Assembly: GCF_017308075.1 (NCBI RefSeq)
Contig: NZ_JAFKFX010000052.1
Location: forward strand, 1-47,682
Direction of reading: 5' to 3'
Source: Allobosea sp.
GTDB lineage: Bacteria; Pseudomonadota; Alphaproteobacteria; Rhizobiales; Beijerinckiaceae
Length of the DNA stretch: 47,682 nucleotides
How positions within the stretch are numbered: the stretch's first letter is position 1; the number at the start of each line of letters is the position of its first letter. The position numbers and the translations under genes are program-made. Under the pieces are notes generated by a model that did no database searches, was not told the origin of the DNA, and was given only the letters and a program-made list of their open reading frames with translations. Of the stretch, positions 7,788-19,776 are shown piece by piece.

Positions 7788-8270
7788 TCAGCCACCGAGA
7801 TAGCGCCTGATCCAGAGCGCGTTGTTCTCGAGCAGGGCCGCGACGCGCCGCTGGTCGATATCGGGCCGGTACCAGGCGCCGCCGGAGCTGGAGAGCAGGG
7901 TCGAGCGGATCGGATAGCTGGCGAGCACGCGGCCGCGATCGATCAGCTCAATATAGCTGTCCATATTGTCGTTGCTGTCGGAATCGCCGGGGCTGCCGCC
8001 ACCGGCGAAGCTGGCGAGCCAGATTCCGTGCACGGTGACGTAAAGTGTCGGGCCGCCGCGCTGGCGCTGGCCGCTGAGCTGGCCGGCCAGTTCCCGCTCC
8101 AGGGCCCGCGCGATCCGGCCGGCATTCTCGCCCCAGCCCTGCGGGCCGAGGCGGCTTGCATCGACGCGGATGGCACCGACCGGGAGGCCCTGAGCCAGGG
8201 CCTGAAACGAAGCGAGCCCGCCTGCGGCAAGCGCGGCGGACCCGGTGAGAAAAGCGCGGCGGCTGATCAT
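7788..8270 (-). CDS. Predicted exported protein, first member of a tandem paralog set
   Basis: The 160-residue product starts MISRRAFLTGSAALAAGGLA and has a cleavage site candidate after ALA/AQA near residue 27. The SRRAFLTG segment is twin-arginine-like, so it may be exported by Tat, whereas its two paralogs downstream carry lipoprotein signals. The mature part contains VGAIRVDASRL, ALERELAGQL, TLYVTVHGIWL, LASYPIRSTL, GGAWYRPDIDQRRVAALL and ends LWIRRYLGG. GGAGAAG lies before the ATG at 8270. It is the first gene of the three-gene set and its stop overlaps the possible GTG start of the next gene. Function unknown. Confidence 0.75.
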   Translation of the reverse strand: MISRRAFLTGSAALAAGGLASFQALAQGLPVGAIRVDASRLGPQGWGENAGRIARALERELAGQLSGQRQRGGPTLYVTVHGIWLASFAGGGSPGDSDSNDNMDSYIELIDRGRVLASYPIRSTLLSSSGGAWYRPDIDQRRVAALLENNALWIRRYLGG

Positions 8271-8338
8271 GGCGACTTCTCCGGCAGCAGGCATCCTCCT
8301 CAATCTAGGAGCTGCCGCCGGGCGGGCCAAGGAGCCTT

Positions 8339-8812
8339 TCAGCGGAAGGCGACGTCGACGACCTCATAGGACTTGCCGCCGCCGGGCGTATTGACCTGGA
8401 CGGAGTCGCCGACCTTCTTGCCGATGAGCGCGCGCGCGATCGGCGAGCCGATCGAGACCTTGCCCGACTTCACGTCGGATTCCGGCTCGCCGACGATCTG
8501 GTAGAGCTTCTCTTCCTCGGTATCGTCGTCGATCAGCTTGACGGTCGCGCCGAACTTGATCGTGTCGCCGCCGAGCTTCGAGATATCGATGATGTCGGCG
8601 CGGCCGATCAGCGATTCCAGCTCCATGATCCGGCCTTCGTTGAGCGACTGGGCCTCCTTGGCGGCATGATACTCGGCGTTCTCCGAGAGATCGCCGAGGG
8701 CCCGTGCCTCGGAGATCGCCTGGATGATCCGTTGGCGCTCGACCTGCTGCCTGTGCTTCAGCTCGACCTCGAGAGCGGCGAAGCCGCCCGCCGTCATAGG
8801 AACCTTGTCCAT
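8339..8812 (-). CDS. greA: Transcription elongation factor GreA
   Basis: GreA inserts its coiled coil into the RNA polymerase secondary channel and stimulates cleavage of backtracked RNA. The 157-residue length is exact for the family. The N-terminal coiled coil contains the [16 protein letters not shown] tip with the catalytic acidic residues, and the C-terminal FKBP-like domain carries [25 protein letters not shown]. The start [10 protein letters not shown] at 8812 matches family starts; the longer open frame upstream does not. carB lies 106 bases upstream on the same strand. Confidence 0.96.
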   Translation of the reverse strand: MDKVPMTAGGFAALEVELKHRQQVERQRIIQAISEARALGDLSENAEYHAAKEAQSLNEGRIMELESLIGRADIIDISKLGGDTIKFGATVKLIDDDTEEEKLYQIVGEPESDVKSGKVSIGSPIARALIGKKVGDSVQVNTPGGGKSYEVVDVAFR

Positions 8813-8918
8813 CGTCCCGTCCCAGTTCCGAAACGCGATGCGGCGCCGGCCGGACAAGTCCGCGCCAGCGCCGTCGCTTTCGATCGTCAGAAAAACTATT
8901 TCGGTGCGCCGTCCCGAA

Positions 8919-12251
<3,333 letters not shown>

Positions 12252-12499
12252 GGGTCTCGACCGTACTTGCGGGCGTGCGCGACCCTCGTCCGATCGTGCG
12301 AACGGGGGGCAGCAGGCGCCTGAATGAATGCTAGGCGCTCGCTATAGACGGGAGCGGCGGCTGGGGGAAGCAGAAAGCGCGGGCAGGTGGCATGCGCGCG
12401 CGGCGATCTTTCCTCCGCCGGCCGGTGGAATGCGCCTGGCCGGGGCGAGGCGTGCCGGGGTGGTGTCCAGGTTGCGGCCCTCCGCCATCGATGCGATAG

Positions 12500-12640
12500 A
12501 GGGCCCGGGTGCTCCGCCGCGCTGGTGCGGCGGGCAGGTTTTTTGCGCTGGTCGGGCCGCCAGTGCGAGGAGACCTGCATCGATGATCCCGGCCACCCGG
12601 GCGCGCCTCCTGCGTGCGCGCCGCGCTTTTGTCTGCTGTT
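12500..12640 (+). ncRNA. Structured leader RNA upstream of nhaA, candidate nhaA-I riboswitch
   Basis: An outer 9-bp helix pairs GCCCGGGTG (12503-12511) with CACCCGGGC (12594-12602). Inside it lie a hairpin CCGCCGC...GCGGCGG (about 12514-12532), a helix GCAGGT (12534-12539) with ACCTGC (12573-12578), and an inner helix GCGCTGG (12545-12551) with CCAGTGC (12559-12565). The 3' side is followed by a GCGCGC-loop-GCGCGC hairpin and a short T run (about 12601-12640), a possible expression platform. The position just before nhaA and the nested architecture match my memory of the nhaA-I motif, reported as a lithium-sensing riboswitch class. The structure is directly seen; the class name is inference. 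It fills most of the 420-base space between carB and nhaA. Confidence 0.6.
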
Positions 12641-12671
12641 CCGCAATCGCCTCGCAGAAGGGGCTGCGCCG

Positions 12672-13880
12672 ATGAGCGGTTCGCTTCACGCCCCCAACGC
12701 GCGCAAGCCCGTCACGACGCTGCGCAAATTCGTCGAGAGCGAGTCGGCCGGCGGTCTCGTCCTGATGGCGGCCGCGCTGCTGGCCATCCTCATCGCCAAT
12801 TCGCCGCTGGCTCCGACCTATTTCGCGGCGCTGAATGTCTATGTCGGACCGCTCAGCCTGCTGCACTGGATCAACGACGCGCTGATGGCGCTGTTCTTCC
12901 TGTTCGTCGGGCTCGAGATCAAGCGCGAGATGCTCGACGGGCAGCTTTCGAGCTGGAGCCGCAGGATCCTGCCCGGAGCGGCGGCGCTCGGCGGCATGAT
13001 CGTTCCCGGCCTGATCTTCATCGCCTTCAACCGGGCGGATCCGGCTGCGCTTCGCGGCTGGGCGATTCCGGCGGCGACCGACATCGCCTTCGCGCTCGGG
13101 GTGCTCTCGCTGCTCGGCTCCCGGGTGCCGGGCTCGCTCAAGGTCTTCCTCGCTGCGCTCGCGATCATCGACGATCTCGGGGCGGTCGTGATCATCGCGC
13201 TGTTCTACACGGCCGAGCTCAACCTCTATGCCCTGCTCGGCGGGGTCGTCGTGTTCGGGCTTCTCCTGGGGCTGAATCGCCTCGGCTATCGGAAACTGCC
13301 GGCCTATCTCGCCCTCGGGCTGGTGCTATGGGTGTTCACCCTGATCTCGGGCGTTCATGCAACCGTCGCCGGCGTGCTCCTGGCCCTGACCATCCCGATC
13401 CGGGTGACGCCCGCCAAGCCCGAATCCGATCCGGCGTATTCGCCGCTGCACCGCCTGGAGCACCATCTCCACCTGCCGGTCGCCTTCCTGATCGTGCCGA
13501 TCTTCGGTTTCGCCAATGCCGGCGTCTCGTTCGCCGGGCTTTCGCCCGCCGTGCTCGGCGACATGCTGGCCGTCGGCGTCGCGGCCGGCCTGTTCTTCGG
13601 CAAGCTGATCGGGGTGATGGGCGCCGTCTTGCTGATGGAGCGCAAGGGCTGGGCCGATCTGCCGGCCAATGCGAGCTGGGGCCAGATGTTCGGCGTCGCG
13701 CTGCTCTGCGGCATCGGCTTCACCATGAGCCTGTTCATCGGCCTGCTCGCCTTCGAGGACCCCGCCATGCAGGCGCGGGTGAAGTACGGCATCCTCGCTG
13801 GCTCGCTGCTATCGGGCCTGGCGGGCTATCTCGTGCTGCGGGTGGTCCGGCGGGACGACCCGCCGCCGCGCCGCGCCTGA
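12672..13880 (+). CDS. nhaA: Na+/H+ antiporter NhaA
   Basis: The 402-residue inner-membrane protein exchanges sodium or lithium for protons and protects against alkaline or salt stress. Motifs of the family are clear: [20 protein letters not shown] (75-94), [17 protein letters not shown] with D137, and the ion-binding pair D167-D168 in AIIDDLGAV. Hydrophobic helices fill the rest, and [16 protein letters not shown] lies near the end. The ATG at 12672 gives [20 protein letters not shown], a usual NhaA start; the open frame extends upstream into the leader RNA but is not conserved. Control by the structured RNA at 12500-12640 is likely. Confidence 0.95.
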   Translation: MSGSLHAPNARKPVTTLRKFVESESAGGLVLMAAALLAILIANSPLAPTYFAALNVYVGPLSLLHWINDALMALFFLFVGLEIKREMLDGQLSSWSRRILPGAAALGGMIVPGLIFIAFNRADPAALRGWAIPAATDIAFALGVLSLLGSRVPGSLKVFLAALAIIDDLGAVVIIALFYTAELNLYALLGGVVVFGLLLGLNRLGYRKLPAYLALGLVLWVFTLISGVHATVAGVLLALTIPIRVTPAKPESDPAYSPLHRLEHHLHLPVAFLIVPIFGFANAGVSFAGLSPAVLGDMLAVGVAAGLFFGKLIGVMGAVLLMERKGWADLPANASWGQMFGVALLCGIGFTMSLFIGLLAFEDPAMQARVKYGILAGSLLSGLAGYLVLRVVRRDDPPPRRA

Positions 13881-14025
13881 TGATGCGGCGTCGGCCAGCG
13901 GCGCCGCCATCGCCCGTCTTGGCGCTTTCCGGGTGGGCGGCGCGGGTATAGCATCGCCGCTTCCGCGATGGCGTCGAGCCGGTTCGCGAGAGTTCCGGCC
14001 ACGCCCCAACCAGAGGAGCTTGGTC

Positions 14026-15087
14026 ATGCGTCAACCAGATCCGCAAAAGCTCGATGCCCTGGTGGGACGCCTCGTCGGGGACGTCGGCGCCTGCGTCACC
14101 GGCTCCCTGATCGTGCTGGGAGACCAACTCGGCCTCTACAAGGCGATGGGCGACGGCAAGCCGGTCACCGCTGCCGACCTTGCCAGCCGTACCGGCGTCA
14201 AGGAACGCTATGTCCGTGAATGGCTCTCGGCCCAGGCGGCGGCGGAATACGTGCAATATGACGAGAAGACGGATCGCTTCAGCCTGTCGCCGGAGCAGGC
14301 GATGGCCTTCGCCGAGGAGAGCAGCCCGGCCTTCTTCGCCGGGGCGTTCGAGGTCGTTCAATCCATGTGGGTCGACGAGCCCAAGGTCGAGCAGGCCTTC
14401 CGGACCGGTCAGGGCCTGGGCTGGCACGAGCACAGCAAATGCCTGTTCCGCGGCACCGAGCGCTTCTTCCGGCCGGGCTACAACGCCAATCTGAAGACGA
14501 GCTGGATCCCGGCGCTCGACGGTGTCGAGGCGAAGCTGGAGAAGGGCGCGGTCGTCGCCGATGTCGGCTGCGGCCACGGCGCCTCGACCATCCTGATGGC
14601 GCAGGCCTATCCGAAATCGCGCTTCTTCGCCTTCGACTATCACGGGCCTTCGATCGAGAAGGCGCGCGAGGCGGCCGACAAGGCCGGCGTCGGAGACCGG
14701 ATCGTCTTCGAACAGGCCTCGGCCAAGGATTTCCCGGCGAAGAAATACGATCTCGTCGCGATGTTCGATTGCCTGCACGACATGGGCGACCCCGTCGGTG
14801 CCGGCCGCCATGTCAGGGAGACGCTCGCCGATGACGGGACCTGGATGATCGTCGAGCCTTTCGCCCATGACCAGCTCAAGGACAATCTCAACCCGGTCGG
14901 CCGGATCTTCTACGGGGCGTCGACGATGATCTGCACCCCGGCCTCGCTGTCGCAGGAGGTCGGGCTCGGGCTCGGCGCCCAGGCCGGCGAGATGCGCTTG
15001 CGCAAGGTCGCGCTCGATGCCGGTTTCTCGCGTTTCCGCCGCGCCACCGAGACGCCGTTCAACATGGTGTTCGAGGTCAGGGCATAG
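14026..15087 (+). CDS. Class I SAM-dependent methyltransferase with N-terminal winged-helix domain (Rv2258c-like)
   Basis: The 353-residue protein has an N-terminal winged-helix-like domain (LDALVGRLVGDVGACVTGSL through TGVKERYVREWLSAQAAAEYV, about 5-75), as in Rv2258c-type methyltransferases. The Rossmann methyltransferase domain follows, with VVADVGCGHGASTILMA (motif I, about 178-194), FDYHG (motif II region) and FDCLHDMGDP. The substrate is unknown. AGAGGAG lies before the ATG at 14026, fixing the start. The gene stands alone between nhaA and a convergent amidohydrolase. Confidence 0.83.
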   Translation: MRQPDPQKLDALVGRLVGDVGACVTGSLIVLGDQLGLYKAMGDGKPVTAADLASRTGVKERYVREWLSAQAAAEYVQYDEKTDRFSLSPEQAMAFAEESSPAFFAGAFEVVQSMWVDEPKVEQAFRTGQGLGWHEHSKCLFRGTERFFRPGYNANLKTSWIPALDGVEAKLEKGAVVADVGCGHGASTILMAQAYPKSRFFAFDYHGPSIEKAREAADKAGVGDRIVFEQASAKDFPAKKYDLVAMFDCLHDMGDPVGAGRHVRETLADDGTWMIVEPFAHDQLKDNLNPVGRIFYGASTMICTPASLSQEVGLGLGAQAGEMRLRKVALDAGFSRFRRATETPFNMVFEVRA

Positions 15088-15104
15088 GACGCAGGACAGC
15101 TCTC

Positions 15105-16487
15105 CTAAGCGCAACAGGGGCAGCCCGGACCGAACACCGCCCGGCTGCCCAGTGCCGCGAGCCTGCCGCGCCAGCCCGGGACCTTCTCCTTGATGCGTGC
15201 CATCGTCCGTTCGCGGTCGAGGCGGGTCGGACGGCCATCCTCCATGACGATCGCCCCGTCGACGATGCTGGTCACCACGTCGCTTGCCCTCGCGTAATAG
15301 ACCAGCGCGGCGTAGTCGCCGTAATAAGGCTGGAGATGCGGGCGGTCGATGTCGACCATGATCAGATCGGCCTTCTTGCCGGCTTCCAGCGAGCCGATCT
15401 CGCCCGCCTGCCCCATGACGCGGGCGGCGCCGATCGTGTGCAGCTCCAGTGCCTGCGCGCAGGTGAGGGCGGTCGGGCTGCCGAGGCGCAGCCGCATGGC
15501 GTTGAGGGCGTTGCGCATGCCCTCGAACGGGTCGTTCAGCATCCAGTCCGTGGCGAAGCCGGTGGGGATGCCGCGCGCCATGATGTCTTCCAGCGGCGGA
15601 TAGCGGCCGCGGCGCGGATAGATCGTCGGGCAATGCGCATAGGCTGCGCCGCTCTCCTGGACGGCGTCGAGATCGCCATCCTTAGCGAAGACGAGATGGG
15701 CGAGCACGACATCCGGGCCGAGCATGCCGACATCCCTGAGGAATTCGACGGGGCCGCAGCCATGGGTCGCCTTGATCTGCTCGGCCTCGCCGGCGCTCTG
15801 GGCGGCATGGATATGCATGCCGATGCCGAGCCGGTTCGCCTCGGCGCGGGCCGTCTTGAGCAGTTCGGGCGAACAGGTGTCGGTGGCGTGCGTCCCGATG
15901 CGCGCGGTGATGCGGCCATTGGCGGCGCCGTGCCAGCGTTCGGCGAAGGCGACACCGTCGCGCAGGCGCTCCTCGCCGATATCAGGATGATGCGTGTAGT
16001 CGCCGCGCCAGAGTTCGTGCAGGCGGACATCGAAGACCTTGTGGGCGATCTGGGCACGCAGGCCGCAGGCTTCTACCGTCCCGGCGAGCCGGTGCGGCGC
16101 GTACCAGATGTCGTTGATGGTGGTGATGCCGGACTGGAGCATGTCGGCGCAGCCGGCCTCCGCCAACAACGCCCATTCGTCATCCGTGATGTCCTTCTCC
16201 ATCCGGAACGCGACTTCGAGCAGCGCCGCCTTGGCGGCGTGGTCGTCGGTCTGGCTGCGGAAGACCAGCGAAGCGGCGTGCGAATGGCAGTTGACGAAGC
16301 CGGGCAGGACCGCCCGCCCGGCGCCGTCCAGCGTGCGGGCGGGTGCCCAATGTCCCTCCGGCTGACGCGGGCCGGCATGGAGGATGCGCCCGCCTGAGAT
16401 CGCGACCTCGCCATCCGGGATCACCGGCATTCCGGGGCTGACCGGGTACAGGAATTCGGCGCGCACCAGGAGGTCGATCTCGATCAT
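15105..16487 (-). CDS. Amidohydrolase of the chlorohydrolase / cytosine-deaminase-like group
   Basis: The 460-residue protein belongs to the metal-dependent amidohydrolase superfamily. Visible metal and catalytic residues are NCHSH (HxH), GMHIHAAQSAGEAEQ (His), VLAHLVF (His) and FATDW (Asp), and a C-terminal composite beta domain ends with ADLIMVDIDRPHLQP. It resembles the TrzN/AtzA and S-adenosylhomocysteine deaminase group that removes amino or halide groups from heterocycles; the substrate cannot be told. The C-terminal tail ends in a cysteine cluster (GPGCPCCA), which is not a family feature I know. No signal peptide is present. Confidence 0.85.
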   Translation of the reverse strand: MIEIDLLVRAEFLYPVSPGMPVIPDGEVAISGGRILHAGPRQPEGHWAPARTLDGAGRAVLPGFVNCHSHAASLVFRSQTDDHAAKAALLEVAFRMEKDITDDEWALLAEAGCADMLQSGITTINDIWYAPHRLAGTVEACGLRAQIAHKVFDVRLHELWRGDYTHHPDIGEERLRDGVAFAERWHGAANGRITARIGTHATDTCSPELLKTARAEANRLGIGMHIHAAQSAGEAEQIKATHGCGPVEFLRDVGMLGPDVVLAHLVFAKDGDLDAVQESGAAYAHCPTIYPRRGRYPPLEDIMARGIPTGFATDWMLNDPFEGMRNALNAMRLRLGSPTALTCAQALELHTIGAARVMGQAGEIGSLEAGKKADLIMVDIDRPHLQPYYGDYAALVYYARASDVVTSIVDGAIVMEDGRPTRLDRERTMARIKEKVPGWRGRLAALGSRAVFGPGCPCCA

Positions 16488-16550
16488 GGTGCTGGCTCCT
16501 TCATCGGCATGAAGAGGTTAGCTTAGCGAGGCGAGACAATTTCCCAAGCC

Positions 16551-16663
16551 CCCATCCTCATCAGCGCTCCGCAGGAGTGCGTCTCGAAGGATGCCTCAGG
16601 AGGCTCTGGCGATAGCAGGAGCATCCTTCGAGACGCCGCTGCGCGGCCCTTCAGGATGAGGCC
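16551..16663. repeat. REP-like palindromic intergenic repeat
   Basis: Two perfect 16-base arms, GCGTCTCGAAGGATGC (16579-16594) and GCATCCTTCGAGACGC (16621-16636), are flanked by imperfectly inverted CCATCCTCATCAGCG and CAGGATGAGGCC segments. The CATCCTTCGAGACG word is a frequently repeated intergenic palindrome in Rhizobiales genomes, from general knowledge. It lies between the divergent amidohydrolase and COG0523 genes and may act as an mRNA-stabilising or insulating hairpin. Confidence 0.7.
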
Positions 16664-16720
16664 TGAGTTTGGAGACCGTCGCAGACCGCCTTGCGTCTCC
16701 CGATCACTCTCGATATGAAA

Positions 16721-16735
16721 TGTTACAACGTAACA
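16721..16735. promoter_or_regulatory. Zur box before the zinc-homeostasis genes
   Basis: TGTTACAACGTAACA is a perfect palindrome (TGTTAC-AAC-GTAACA) with the spacing of the alphaproteobacterial Zur operator, whose core resembles TGTTATaatATAACA. It ends 4 bases before the first ATG of the COG0523 gene, unusually close. Zinc-loaded Zur bound here would block transcription of the GTPase and AztD-like genes when zinc is plentiful. Confidence 0.78.
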
Positions 16736-16739
16736 AAAT

Positions 16740-17966
16740 ATGAGTTCCGAGATGGATACCCGCCTTCCGGTCACCGTGCTCTCCGGCTTTCTCGGCGCCG
16801 GAAAGACGACGCTGCTCAACCACGTCCTCAACAACCGCGAGGGCCGCCGGGTCGCGGTCATCGTCAACGACATGAGCGAGGTGAACATCGACGCCGACCT
16901 CGTGCGTGCTGGCGGCGGCGATCTCTCGCGCACCGACGAGAAACTGGTCGAGATGAGCAATGGCTGCATCTGCTGCACCTTGCGCGACGATCTCCTCGCC
17001 GAGGTCGGCCGGCTCGCCCGCGATGGGCGCTTCGACTATCTCCTGATCGAGGGGACCGGCATCGCCGAGCCCTTGCCGATCGCCGCGACCTTCGAATTCC
17101 GCGACGAGGACGGCTTCTCGCTTTCCGATCTCGCCCGGCTCGACACGATGGTGACCGTGGTCGACGCGGTGAACCTGCTGAAAGACTACGGCTCGCGCGA
17201 CTTCCTGCGCGAGCGCGGCGAGACGGCGGGGGAAGGCGACGAGCGGACTCTGGTCGATCTCCTGGTCGAGCAGATCGAGTTCGCCGATGTCGTCGTGCTC
17301 AACAAAGCGGCCGATGCCGGACCGGAGCTGCTCGAGCAGGCGCGGCTGGTGGTGCGGGCACTCAATCCCGATGCAAGGCTGGTCGAGGCCGATTTCGGCC
17401 GGGTGCCGCTCGATGCTGTCCTCGACACCGGGCTGTTCGATCACGACAAGGCGCAGGAGCACCCGCTCTGGCACAAGGAGCTCTACGGCTTCAAGGACCA
17501 TGTGCCGGAGACCGAGGAATACGGCATTTCCTCCTTCGTCTATCGGGCGCGCCGGCCCTTCCACCCCGAAAAATTCAATGCCTTCCTCGCTCGGAGCTGG
17601 CCGGGGCTGATCCGCGCCAAGGGCCATTTCTGGCTGGCGACGCGGCCTGAATGGGTCGGCGAGATGTCGCTCGCCGGCGCGATCTGCCGGACCGAGGCGA
17701 TGGGTTTCTGGTGGGCTGCGGTCCCGCGTTCGCGTTGGCCCGACCATCCAGAGTGGAAGGCGATCCTCAATCGGCACTGGCATTCGGTCTGGGGCGACCG
17801 GCGGCAGGAGCTGGTCTTCATCGGCACGGGGCTGGACGAGCGGGCGATCCGCGCCGCGCTGGATGTCTGCCTGATCGGCGAGGTGCCGACCATCGCCTTC
17901 AAACCCGAGCGCTATCGCGATTTGCCCGACCCGCTCCCGGCCTGGCGCCGGGCCGAAGCCGCCTGA
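16740..17966 (+). CDS. COG0523 (CobW-type) GTPase, probable zinc chaperone
   Basis: The 408-residue G3E-family P-loop GTPase has the Walker A GFLGAGKT (16-23), the metal-binding CICC motif in [13 protein letters not shown] (C76, C78, C79), a Walker B-like [13 protein letters not shown] and a C-terminal CobW_C domain with [12 protein letters not shown]. Members under Zur control deliver scarce zinc to essential enzymes. The Zur box immediately upstream and the AztD-like gene 58 bases downstream support a zinc role over cobalt. The ATG at 16740 or the ATG four codons later (16752) may be the true start; neither has a strong Shine-Dalgarno. The cellular client protein is unknown. Confidence 0.88.
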   Translation: MSSEMDTRLPVTVLSGFLGAGKTTLLNHVLNNREGRRVAVIVNDMSEVNIDADLVRAGGGDLSRTDEKLVEMSNGCICCTLRDDLLAEVGRLARDGRFDYLLIEGTGIAEPLPIAATFEFRDEDGFSLSDLARLDTMVTVVDAVNLLKDYGSRDFLRERGETAGEGDERTLVDLLVEQIEFADVVVLNKAADAGPELLEQARLVVRALNPDARLVEADFGRVPLDAVLDTGLFDHDKAQEHPLWHKELYGFKDHVPETEEYGISSFVYRARRPFHPEKFNAFLARSWPGLIRAKGHFWLATRPEWVGEMSLAGAICRTEAMGFWWAAVPRSRWPDHPEWKAILNRHWHSVWGDRRQELVFIGTGLDERAIRAALDVCLIGEVPTIAFKPERYRDLPDPLPAWRRAEAA

Positions 17967-18024
17967 CATCCGACTTCCCCGTTTCCGGCCGCGGCGTGCG
18001 GCCCTTTCCCCTGGAGATATTTCG

Positions 18025-19326
18025 ATGCGTCTACCCGCCCTGAGAGCGGCCCTGCTTCTGTCGGCCGCCTGCGCGAGCCAATCCACCTTCGCCCATGACC
18101 ATGCGGTGCTGCGCGGCCGCCTGGTCTTCGCCGACCATGAGAAGCCGGTGGTCCGCGTGCTCGATCTCGACAGCGGCGAGGTCACCCATAGTTTCGCGGT
18201 GCCGAAGGCCAATCCGGGCTTTGCCGGCATCGAGGGCGGGCGCTTCGTCGCGATCAAGACCGGCGACGAGGCCGGCACGGTCCGCATCCTCGACAGCGGG
18301 CTGAGCTACGAGACCCATGGCGACCATGTCGATGTCGAGAAGGGGCCGGTGCGGCTGACCGATCTCGTGCTCACAGGCGAGCGGCCTGCCCATGTGATTT
18401 CCGGTCATGGCCAGCTCGCGGTCTTCTTCGACGGCATCCGCCCCTGGGAGGGCAAGAGCAGCGCCAAGGCCTTGCTGGTCGCGATCGACGATCTCGGCAA
18501 GGCCGGGCCCGCCGTGACGGAATGGCCGAGTCCCGGCCCGCAGCACGGCATCGTCGTGCCGCTCGGCGCGCAGCGCTGGCTGACTTCGGTGCCGAACCCC
18601 GCCTATGTCAGGGGCGACGACCGCAAGGCCTCCTCGCGGCCGGACGGTTTCGAAATCCAGCAGCAGGATAAGGGCACCTGGCGCCGGCTCGCCTCCTTCA
18701 ACGATCCCGCGAAGGCCGACGCCTCCTGCAAGCTCTATCACGGCCATGCCGCGGCCGGCGGGCGCCATGTCTTCGGCTGCGCCGAGGGCGAGGGCGGCGG
18801 CATGTTGGTGTTGTCGCAGGACAAGGGCCGCTTCAGCGCGCGCAAGCTCGCCTATCCCGACGATCGCCGGATCAGCGCGATCAAGGCCCGGGCCGGCGCG
18901 AAGTTCATGGTCGCCAATTACGGCAAGGCTGCGCCCTATGACGCGCTGCTGCGGGTCGATCCTGCCGCGCAGTCGCTGTCGGCGAGCGATGTCCTGCCTG
19001 TGCCGGGCGGTCAGCCGGCCTGCCAGTTCGAGTTGTCCGGCAATGGCAGGCGCCTCGCCAATCTGACGCCGGACGGCAAGCTGCGCATCTACGAGATCGC
19101 GCCCGCCTGGAAGGAACTCGCCAGCTTCGAGGCAGTGCCGGCCTTCGACTGCCAGTATGGCGCGCGGACGCCGACACCGTCGCTGGCGGTGATCGGCGGC
19201 AATGCCTTCGTCAGCGATCCCCTGAACGGCCGGATCCGCGAATACAGCCTGGATTCGCTGAAGCAGGGGCTCGACCTGCCGGTCGAGGGCAAGCCGGCCA
19301 ATCTCGCCGGCAGCGATGCGGGGTGA
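18025..19326 (+). CDS. AztD-like periplasmic zinc-binding protein
   Basis: The 433-residue product has a Sec signal (MRLPALRAALLLSAACASQSTFA), and the mature protein begins HDHAVLRG, a His-rich start suited to metal binding. The rest looks like a beta-propeller (ADHEKPVVRVLDLDSGEV, HGDHVDVEKG, KLYHGHAAAGGRH). This matches AztD, the metallochaperone that passes zinc to AztC of the AztABC importer. No aztABC genes are in the window, so it may serve another zinc importer. CTGGAGA precedes the ATG. It follows the COG0523 gene and should share the Zur-controlled transcript. Confidence 0.8.
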   Translation: MRLPALRAALLLSAACASQSTFAHDHAVLRGRLVFADHEKPVVRVLDLDSGEVTHSFAVPKANPGFAGIEGGRFVAIKTGDEAGTVRILDSGLSYETHGDHVDVEKGPVRLTDLVLTGERPAHVISGHGQLAVFFDGIRPWEGKSSAKALLVAIDDLGKAGPAVTEWPSPGPQHGIVVPLGAQRWLTSVPNPAYVRGDDRKASSRPDGFEIQQQDKGTWRRLASFNDPAKADASCKLYHGHAAAGGRHVFGCAEGEGGGMLVLSQDKGRFSARKLAYPDDRRISAIKARAGAKFMVANYGKAAPYDALLRVDPAAQSLSASDVLPVPGGQPACQFELSGNGRRLANLTPDGKLRIYEIAPAWKELASFEAVPAFDCQYGARTPTPSLAVIGGNAFVSDPLNGRIREYSLDSLKQGLDLPVEGKPANLAGSDAG

Positions 19327-19371
19327 TTGGCCGTAGGCTTCCGTTCAGCATCCGGGGTATAGGCATCCCGG

Positions 19372-19776
19372 ATGCTGAACCGTCTTCCTCGCCATACGCG
19401 CCAGGTCATCGCCTATGCCTTTTCGGGCGTGATGGCGGCGGTTGCGCATTACGGCTCGCTGATCGGTCTGGTCGAGCTCGGCGGAGCCGATCCCGTATTG
19501 GCGTCGCTTGCCGGTTTCGTACTCGGTGGCTTCGTCTCTTACGCGCTGAACCGCTGGCTGACCTTCGAGGCGACGCGGACCCATGGCGAGGCGAGCTGGC
19601 GCTTCGGCCTGATCGCCTTCGGCGGCTTCCTGCTCACCGGCGTGCTGATGCACCTCTTCGTCAAGGTCGCCGGTCTGCCCTATCTGCCGATGCAGGTGGT
19701 GACGACGCTGGTCGTGATGATCTTCACCTTCGCCGGGCACAAATTCTTCTCCTTCGCCGATCGCGAAGGGGCGTGA
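19372..19776 (+). CDS. GtrA family membrane protein
   Basis: The 134-residue inner-membrane protein has four predicted helices (about 10-32, 38-57, 73-95, 101-120) and the GtrA signatures FVLGGFVSYALNRWLTFE and FAGHKFFSF near the end. The family helps transfer lipid-linked sugars across the membrane, often beside glycosyltransferases; none is next to it here. Its TGA touches the convergent stop of the methyltransferase gene at 19777 with no space between them. Confidence 0.88.
   Translation: MLNRLPRHTRQVIAYAFSGVMAAVAHYGSLIGLVELGGADPVLASLAGFVLGGFVSYALNRWLTFEATRTHGEASWRFGLIAFGGFLLTGVLMHLFVKVAGLPYLPMQVVTTLVVMIFTFAGHKFFSFADREGA

Noticed and set aside
13735-15633. An open frame on the minus strand across the nhaA end, the methyltransferase and the amidohydrolase
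   Set aside because: It overlaps three well supported genes and changes composition along its length.
16704-18287. An open frame opposite the COG0523 GTPase
   Set aside because: No motif, and it would run through the Zur box and promoter of the real gene.
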